Assembly (NCBI RefSeq): GCF_024679095.1
Contig: NC_066535.1
Span: 5,277,274 to 5,341,273, forward strand
Reading direction: 5' to 3'
DNA: 64,000 nt
Source: Eriocheir sinensis
Lineage: Eukaryota > Arthropoda > Malacostraca > Decapoda > Varunidae
Shown here: in pieces, positions 57,586-64,000 of the stretch
Layout of the letters: the number at the start of each line of letters is the position of its first letter
How positions within the stretch are numbered: the stretch's first letter is position 1
Made by a program: the position numbers and the translations under genes
Notes under the pieces: generated by a model
The model's input: the letters and a program-made list of their open reading frames with translations, nothing else
Database searches by the model: none
Told to the model about the DNA's origin: nothing

Positions 57586-58000
57586 CTGTCTCTGTCTCCC
57601 TCCCTCCTCTTCAGCTTCAACCTTTTTTTTTTTTTCCTTCTTCCGTGGTCTCTTCCTTTTCCGTCTCTTTCCTTTTCTTTCTTTGGTCCTTATTTATGGT
57701 TACTCTTCTTACTCTCACTATCTTTTCGTTGCTACTTTCACCCACTCTCCCTTTTTGCCTTTCTCCTTCTTCTGCTGTCCTTGTTTCTTTGTCACTCCCT
57801 CCTTCCTTCCCTCTTGGTGAGTCTTTGGTGGCGTTCCTTCGTCCTTCTTCCTTCTCCTTCCATTCCTCTCGATTTCTTTGCTCGCCCTCCTTTCATTCTT
57901 TGGCTCTCACTTGGCCTTCTTCGTCTGCCTGTCTGTCTGTTTCTCAACTCGCTTTACTATTTGTATCTATCTTTTCCGAGTCTTGCAGCATTTTCTTCCT
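57581..58000. other. T/C-rich sequence
   Basis: No gene is recognised. Hydrophobic frames follow composition. Confidence 0.5.
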
Positions 58001-58400
58001 TTTTCTGTTCTGCTCCTCTACTCCTCTCCTTATTCCTCTCCTCCATTTTCCTCCCTTTTCTGTTTTGTTTTATTCTCCTTTCTGTATACCTCTCCTCTGT
58101 CCATAATGCATTACCCTCCCGTTCTCTCTTCTCTCTCAAATCTCCTTTTCTTACTCTCCTTTCCTCCTTTTTCCTCTCTTTTCTGTTCTGTTGTATTCTC
58201 TTTTCTGCATACCTCTCCTCCGTCCATAATTACCCTCCCGTTTCTGCTCTCTCTCAAATTTCCTTTTCTTACTCCTCTCTTCCCATTTTTACCATTTTCG
58301 TCTCTTTTCTGTTCTCCTTCTTTACTCTCTTTTCCTTATACCTTTCTTCCTTTATAATTGTTCTCATTGTTTTCTGGTTTCTTCCTCTAGTCTCTTTCTT
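58000..58400. repeat. degenerate tandem array, 123-129-bp unit
   Basis: ATACCTCTCCTC-like words lie at 58086, 58209 and 58338. CCATAAT, CTCTCTCAAAT(C/T)TCC and TCTTTTCTGTTCT words recur in step. About three diverged copies. Confidence 0.75.
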
Positions 58401-58640
58401 ATACTCTTCTTCCATTCACCACATCCTTACCTATCCTTCCCTCCTTTCTCCTCCTCCTACCATCCCTCTTCCACCATCCACACTCCACCCATTCACCTGA
58501 GCCTCTTCCCTCCCCCCCACACCACCCTCTCCTCCTCTGACACCCTCATCCTCTCCCTTCCCCCTCCTTCCATCCTCTGCCCACTCCCGTTCACCTGACA
58601 CCCTCTTCCTCCCTCCCCCCCACCCCTCGCTGCCCCCACT
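58401..58640. repeat. pyrimidine-rich tract with repeated CACCTGA(G/C)(C/A)C words
   Basis: TTCACCTGA words at about 58493 and 58590 and CCCTCC/CCCACC blocks suggest an old ~97-bp duplication. Confidence 0.55.
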
Positions 58641-58784
58641 TATCCTTGCAAACATTTCCTGCTGAGGAGGCGCCGCACGTGACCGGTCCCGCGGGCAGGT
58701 GGCCACACACTGACATTATTTCCAGACTCTCGTTGCCTCACAAGCTGGCGGCCTCGTGTGTTGGGTTGCTTGCTGCTGATGCTG

Positions 58785-58852
58785 ATGATAGTGATGGTGG
58801 TGGTGGTGGTGGTGATGGTGGTGGTGATGGTGGTGATGTGGTGGTGGTGATA
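58785..58852. repeat. (GGT)n trinucleotide repeat
   Basis: GGT/GAT units over about 68 nt. Confidence 0.93.
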
Positions 58853-59094
58853 TTTCGTAATTGTCAGATTGTGAAAATGAAAGTACGGGTCTGAGATATT
58901 TGAATTTGATGTTTTTTTTTCTTTTGTTAAGTTTGAAGTTTTTTTCTTTCGTCTATATTTATGCATTTTAAGTGATTTTTTTTTTACTCCTCTGTTAATA
59001 TTTTTTATTTGTTTCTATTCGTGTGTCATGTTTTTTTCGCCTGTCTGTATGTTTGTGTCTCTCTGTATGTCTGTCTATATCATCATTATCATCA

Positions 59095-59474
<380 letters not shown>

Positions 59475-59561
59475 GCCCCTTAGCAGCAGCGGCGGCCAAC
59501 GAGACCACTTTCCCCTTCCCTTGAAAACGAGTCACATGAAATTATGGAGACGGGGCAAGGC

Positions 59562-59564
<3 letters not shown>

Positions 59565-59594
<30 letters not shown>
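59565..59594. repeat. (GA)n microsatellite
   Basis: About 30 nt of GA, only 90 bp after the CT tract and in the complementary sense. Confidence 0.97.
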
Positions 59595-59600
<6 letters not shown>

Positions 59601-60140
59601 AAAAAAAAAAGCAACATGGACGAAGGAAAAATGAAATAAAGAACTATGTAAGGTTTAACATTGACAAAGAAATAGGAAAAAAAAGAGACACGAGAGGAAT
59701 GAGGAAATAAAGAAAGCAATGAAAATAGAGATAGTGATATAGAATTTAGCAGACAGTGAGGGAGAGGAAGGAAGGAAGGATGAAAGGGAGGGAAGAGGTA
59801 GAGAGTAGTATGGAGGCTTTGGGGACAAGAGATGGAGGTATTACTAGTGATGGGGACAAGAAGAGAAAGGCGAGAGGATGGGCAATACATAATAATGAGA
59901 GAAAGGGTTGAAAAGAGGAAAGCATAGTCTGATAAAAAGTGAAGAAGAAACGGATAGGAGAACAGGTTTAAAGAGAGGGATAGAAGTAGAGGGTTAGGCA
60001 CGAGGGAAAGGAGAAAGGGAAGAAGGGGAGGGCAGGAAAGATCGTGAAGGAGAGGGGGAAGAAGCGAAGAAAAGAGTAGCGTGATGAGAAATGATGAACG
60101 ATGAGTGAGGTACATTTTTAGTGACGAAGGGAAGAAGTGA
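59595..60140. other. purine-rich sequence, no gene recognised
   Basis: A 211-codon minus-strand frame (59480-60115) is Leu/Ser/Phe/Pro-rich and follows the purine-rich + strand. Confidence 0.55.
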
Positions 60141-60142
60141 CG

Positions 60143-60510
60143 GTAGTGGAGGAAGGGAGAGAGAAAGAGAAGTGCAGGAAGGGTAGTGGAGTAGAGGAAA
60201 TGGAGGAACTGAGGAAAAGAGTAAAGAAGAGAGCGAAAGGGAATGAAGAAGGCAAAAGATACAGTGTTAGGGATATAGGAAAAGAATGTTAAGGACCGAG
60301 AGGAGAGAAGGAGGAACGGAAGTGCAGGAAGGGTAGTGGAGTAGAAGGAATGAAGGAACTGAGGAAAGGAGTAATGAAGAGAGCGAAAGGGAATGGAGAA
60401 GGAAAAAGGTACAGTGCTAGGGATATAGGAAAAGAATATTAAGGATGGAGAGGAGGAGGACGATAAGTGCAGGAAGGTAGTGTAGAAGAGGGAGTGGAGG
60501 AAGGGAGCGT
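60143..60510. repeat. purine-rich tandem array, 145-150-bp unit, about 2.3 copies
   Basis: AAGTGCAGGAAGG begins near 60170, 60320 and 60465. GAGGAACTGAGGAAA, GAGAGCGAAAGGGAATG and AGGGATATAGGAAAAGAAT occur once per unit with few differences. Confidence 0.92.
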
Positions 60511-60917
<407 letters not shown>

Positions 60918-60919
60918 AC

Positions 60920-61330
60920 ATGATACAAGTCTTTAAGTACCTGAACAAGCTCAGCAACGTTGATCACTCCAAACTCTTCACGCTACAAACTAACCTGAGA
61001 ACAAGAAACAACGGAAAACAATTCAAGCAAAGCGATGCAATACCGACATCGGCAGGAGTTATTTCTCGAATAGAGTTGTTCGCTACTGGAACAGCCTTCC
61101 TGCAGAAGTGGTCAGCGCAGAGACCATCAACTCCTTCAAGAAACGCATTGATCGCCACTTTGCTGCATCGGGAATGAACTGAACGTATCCAAGAGTAGGT
61201 ACACAGGTGCTTCAATCCTTCCCTGCAAGCCACTCCTATGGCAAACGGATTAATTAAATCACTGAAAGCAGGCAGCCAAGTAAAGAGCCAACAGGCTTTC
61301 TGCTGCCTGCTAGTCCATGTTTCCATGTTT
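60920..61330 (+). pseudogene. LINE ORF2 C-terminal remnant with frameshift, plus 3' UTR (family B)
   Basis: The first frame from 60920 reads MIQVFKYLNKLSNVDHSKLF and continues to a basic LRTRNNGKQFK segment. After about 61030 the homology moves to another frame that reads TDIGRSYFSNRVVRYWNSLP, then AEVVSAETINSFKKRIDRHF, ending with TGA at 61180-61182. The DxIxRxxFxxRxVxxWNSLP order and final FKxRxDRH segment are typical of the region after the reverse transcriptase domain in many non-LTR retrotransposons. One frameshift (one base lost or two gained) near 61031-61036 breaks the frame, and everything upstream is missing. The 3' UTR (61183-61330) ends in CCATGTTTCCATGTTTCC. TCC trinucleotide repeats flank both ends. 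Confidence 0.85.
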
Positions 61331-61360
61331 CCTCCTCCTCCTCCTCCTCCTCCTCCTCTT
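61328..61360. repeat. (CTC)n trinucleotide repeat, right flank of LINE fragment
   Basis: About nine CTC units beginning right after the LINE 3' end word, then CTTCCTCTT variants. Confidence 0.95.
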
Positions 61361-61364
61361 CCTC

Positions 61365-61730
61365 TTACTTTCTTCCTCTTCCTCCTCTCCCTGGCCTCCC
61401 ACCTGTCACCGCACACGAGGGAAGGAAATCCTACTCTCAGGTGTTCTGCAGGTGACGCCAACGCTCACGTCTTTCTGGTCTGACTGGTAGTGAATGGATT
61501 TTTATTAATGGATCTTGGCGTGAGACTGTTTGTTCCCCCTCGTCTCTCCCTCTTGTCGGTGTGAAGTCTGTTGTCTCGCCCTTAGCGGGTGAGAAAAATG
61601 ATTCGATTCCAGTTTTCTTTACTCTTTTTTTATGGATTAGTGGTTTTGCGTTTTTGTGTTTGTGTCTCTTGGTGTTGTGTGATAGGCCATTGTTTTTTGT
61701 TACTTTTTGTTCTTTTTTTTACGGGATATA
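61365..61730. other. unique-looking sequence
   Basis: No gene is recognised. T-rich from 61600. Confidence 0.5.
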
Positions 61731-61732
61731 CG

Positions 61733-61955
61733 TTAACCCGGTAGCAGCGATGGGCCAGATATGTGGCTTTACCGTGTAGCAGCGACGCGCCAAATTTTTC
61801 CCATGATATAAACCCCCAAAAATAGATGATGCATAAACTGATTACAAATGCGTTGATATATATCATGAAATGGTTTGTGTGAGGGGTGATTTTTTCTCAT
61901 TTTTCTCGCTTAGAGGGACCTTTTAGAAACATGATCCCCGCTGCTACCGGGTTAA
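61733..61955. mobile_element. piggyBac-like MITE with TTAA target duplication and perfect 13-bp TIRs
   Basis: TTAA at 61733-61736 and again at 61952-61955 flank a 215-bp element (61737-61951). Its ends are perfect inverted repeats: CCCGGTAGCAGCG at the left and CGCTGCTACCGGG at the right. TTAA duplication with ends starting CCC is the established signature of the piggyBac superfamily. The interior is AT-rich with no transposase frame, so it is non-autonomous. A subterminal direct repeat, ACCGTGTAGCAGCGACGCGCC (61771-61791), resembles the left TIR and its following bases, a common arrangement for transposase binding sites. Confidence 0.9.
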
Positions 61956-61959
61956 AGGT

Positions 61960-62215
61960 TGACCTCATTCTTTTTTTTCTGAGTCGTAAACATCGCGGTG
62001 GAAGGAAGGTGGTGTTGGATTCTCTTATCGCCGTGAGACTGACTTTCTTATGAGGGGAAATGTCACCTTACAAGCGTGTTTATGGCCGACCTGGAACGTA
62101 AGAGAACCTAACGGGGAGTCCAGCGGGCAGCGAGGTGGAGGCGGGAGAGGTGAGGAAGGTGAGAAGGAGAGAGGGAGGTTACGGGAGCTGAGGTGAGGAA
62201 GAAAGGGAAGAGAGG
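61960..62215. other. short unique sequence
   Basis: Nothing recognised. Confidence 0.5.
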
Positions 62216-62224
62216 TGTGTAATA

Positions 62225-62275
62225 GAGTGTGTGTAAGAGTGAATGGGTGTAAGAGTGAATGGGTGTAAGCAGAAT
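62225..62275. repeat. 18-bp tandem repeat, about 2.5 copies
   Basis: GTGTAAGAGTGAATGG occurs twice in direct succession with a third partial copy. Confidence 0.9.
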
Positions 62276-62439
62276 CGTGTTTGAAAGGCGAAGGAAGACA
62301 AGATAGGTTATGGTATGTTAGGGAAGTAAGGTAAGGAATGGAGAGGTGTTATAGGGATGTGTTTGATAGGAGGTGATGTAACAAGAGATGTGTGGAAGGG
62401 GAGTGAATTGAAGGTAAGGTAGGGTGAGGTATGCAAGGG

Positions 62440-62800
62440 AAGATAAGGTGAGAAAGAGAGGATGTGTAAGGGATATGTGTGTAAGAGGAGGAGGTGTAAG
62501 GAGAGGCGAGGGAGGGGAAGGTTGGGCTTGTGGGGTAGGGGTGAAGAAAAGAAGGTGTGTAAGATATGTAAGAGGTGGCTGGGAGGTGAGAAAGAGAGAT
62601 GTGGTAGAAGGAGGTGAGGTAAGTTAAGGTGTGAATGGGGTGACGAGGAGGAGGTGAGAAAAAGATGTGTAAGAGGTGGCTGGGAGACGTGTGAGGGAGG
62701 TGAGAAAGAGAGATGTGATGGAAGGAGGCGAGGTAAGTTAAGGTGTGAGTGGGGTGACGAGGAGGAGGTGAGGAAAAGAGATGAGTAAAGTGCGTGAGCG
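62440..62800. repeat. purine-rich tandem array, ~101-113-bp unit
   Basis: AGAGGTGGCTGGGAG starts at 62571 and 62672. GGGGTGACGAGGAGGAGGTGA occurs near 62636 and 62752. GAGGTAAGTTAAGGTGTGA occurs once per unit. A weaker copy precedes them. His/Leu/Ser/Pro frames on minus are artefacts. Confidence 0.88.
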
Positions 62801-62845
62801 AAGGTGAAGTGAGAGAGGTGAGAGACGAGCACCTTAAAACACACT

Positions 62846-62986
62846 TATTGTTATTATTTTTTTGTTATTTTTTGTTATTTTTGTTATTTTTTGTTATTAT
62901 GATGTTATTTTTGTTATTGTTATTATTTTATTACTATTATTATTATTTTTTTTTATTATTGTTATTATTATTGTTATTATTTTTTT
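62846..62986. repeat. (TTA)n / (TTATTTTTTG)n AT-rich microsatellite
   Basis: TTATTTTTTG units (62846-62900) and TTATTA units (62905-62980) form a compound tract. Confidence 0.93.
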
Positions 62987-63104
62987 CCCCTTCCACCTTT
63001 ATTCTTCTTACCTTCCTTTTACACCTGTTTTCAGTCCTTCCCTCTCCAGATTGATCACGTATGACAATTCTCTTTCCTTTCCATTTTCAACTCAGTAGTC
63101 ATAC

Positions 63105-63425
63105 AATTCTCTCAAGTCTCAATCCTATACTAATCTTATTAAAATCTCTCACATCTTTCCTGCCACTCACTTCTCCAATTCTTGCTACTTATGATTCTGC
63201 ACGCATCTTTAACTCCTTACAACTTACATTCGCCTTGCCTTTCCTTTTCCTGGTCCTCCTCATCCATTTGTCCATCTTTCAATCCTATACTCATTTTATT
63301 CAATTTCTCACATCTTTCCTCCCACTCATTTCTCCTATTTTTCCTTCTCATGGTTCTCCACATATCTCCAACTCCTCACATTCGCCTTGCCTTTCCTTTT
63401 CCTGCTCCTCCTCATCCATGTTTTC
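63105..63425. repeat. two-copy tandem duplication, 160-bp unit
   Basis: AATCCTATACT occurs at 63121 and 63281, exactly 160 bp apart. TCTCACATCTTTCCT, CACTCA(C/T)TTCTCC and CACATTCGCCTTGCCTTTCC-type words follow in register. Confidence 0.92.
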
Positions 63426-63429
63426 CTCC

Positions 63430-64000
63430 TCCTCTTCTTTTTTTTTTTCCTACCTCCTTCTGAAGTGATATGTTCTCTCAGCTCCTCTGATACCCCTGAT
63501 TAATCTCTCTTCTTATAAAGGCAAGACGTGCACCTCAGACCCTTCCCTAACCTTGCCTGCCTGAAGAATCTTTCCCCCGCCATGCACAGGGTCAGGCTCA
63601 GAAGCGTTACGCAGCAAAGAATTCCATTGAAACTTTTTTTTTGTATGTGTGTGTGTCTGCTTTCACTTCCTCCTCCTCTCCTCTCCTCCTCCTCCTCCTC
63701 CTCCCACCAGCAGCAACGGACGGGTCATTAGGTAGGAAGGATTGATTAAGACAGTGTTTGCTTGTTAATTGATGCCCTTTCTTTTTTATACCAATTCATT
63801 TTATCTTTTTTGGGGGGAGTGTTTTTACTTTGTTCTGTTTTGCTTCATGTTTCAACTATGTATCTTTATCTGTCTTTCTCTGCGTTTACTCTTTCATGCT
63901 TTTCATTCTTTCATCTTTCTCCCTCTTTTTCAAGTTTTTTTTTTCTCTTTCAGGTTCTTCCCTTCTTTACTTCTCATTTCCTTCTTCCCTCCACGCATTT
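63430..64000. other. T/C-rich sequence with (CTC)n near 63690
   Basis: A CTC run lies at about 63683-63703 and a short GT run at about 63642-63655. No gene is recognised to the window edge. Confidence 0.5.

Overview
This window looks like intergenic or intronic DNA from a eukaryote, most likely an arthropod and probably a decapod crustacean such as a crab. The reasons are the extreme density of dinucleotide and trinucleotide microsatellites, the polypyrimidine and polypurine minisatellites, the decayed LINE 3' ends, a tRNA-derived SINE, and the absence of any bacterial-style gene packing. The species call is an inference from general style and from remembered decapod repeats, not from a database match.

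No complete protein-coding gene can be supported. Almost every long open frame here is a translated simple repeat (Leu-Ser, Val-Cys, Thr-His, Arg-Glu or Phe/Leu/Pro runs) and should not be annotated as a gene. Two short stretches could be exons of larger genes: a membrane-segment-like frame at 44561-44839, and a GC-rich frame behind a possible splice acceptor at 33632-33875. Both are weak calls. A possible poly(A) signal lies at 1777.

Layout. 1-9.9 kb: largely unique DNA with a few microsatellites, a GT-skewed block at 2.15-2.65 kb, a 160-bp duplication at 5.0 kb and a CpG-rich CRE/E-box cluster at 9.8 kb. 10-20.7 kb: long CT, GT and GGA tracts and several degenerate tandem arrays. 22.2-23.1 kb: a 153-bp-unit array with a near-identical core. 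25.1-26.2 kb: a ~139-bp array interrupted by a SINE tail, then a G-rich ~79-bp array. 27-31.7 kb: CTGT, TTCC and CT tracts and a 160-bp array. 36-39.5 kb: a LINE 3' end, a 72-bp direct duplication, a GT/CA palindrome and a ~150-bp array. 40-48.2 kb: another LINE 3' end, a full tRNA-derived SINE, giant CA and CT tracts and a 19-copy 49-bp array. 48.7-48.9 kb: a tight AP-1/E-box motif cluster. 49-60.9 kb: a 21-bp polypyrimidine minisatellite, a MITE-like element, and the four largest-scale CT blocks. 60.9-64 kb: a frameshifted LINE fragment set in a TCC repeat, a piggyBac-like MITE with intact TTAA ends, and two more arrays.

The most notable window-wide patterns are two. First, about thirteen sequence-unrelated tandem arrays have units in the 120-180 bp range, close to nucleosome size. 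Second, all eight CT/GA tracts longer than 80 nt have the pyrimidine strand on +, while GT/CA tracts occur in both orientations. I found no CRISPR array, rRNA, functional tRNA, operon or convincing new enzymatic system.
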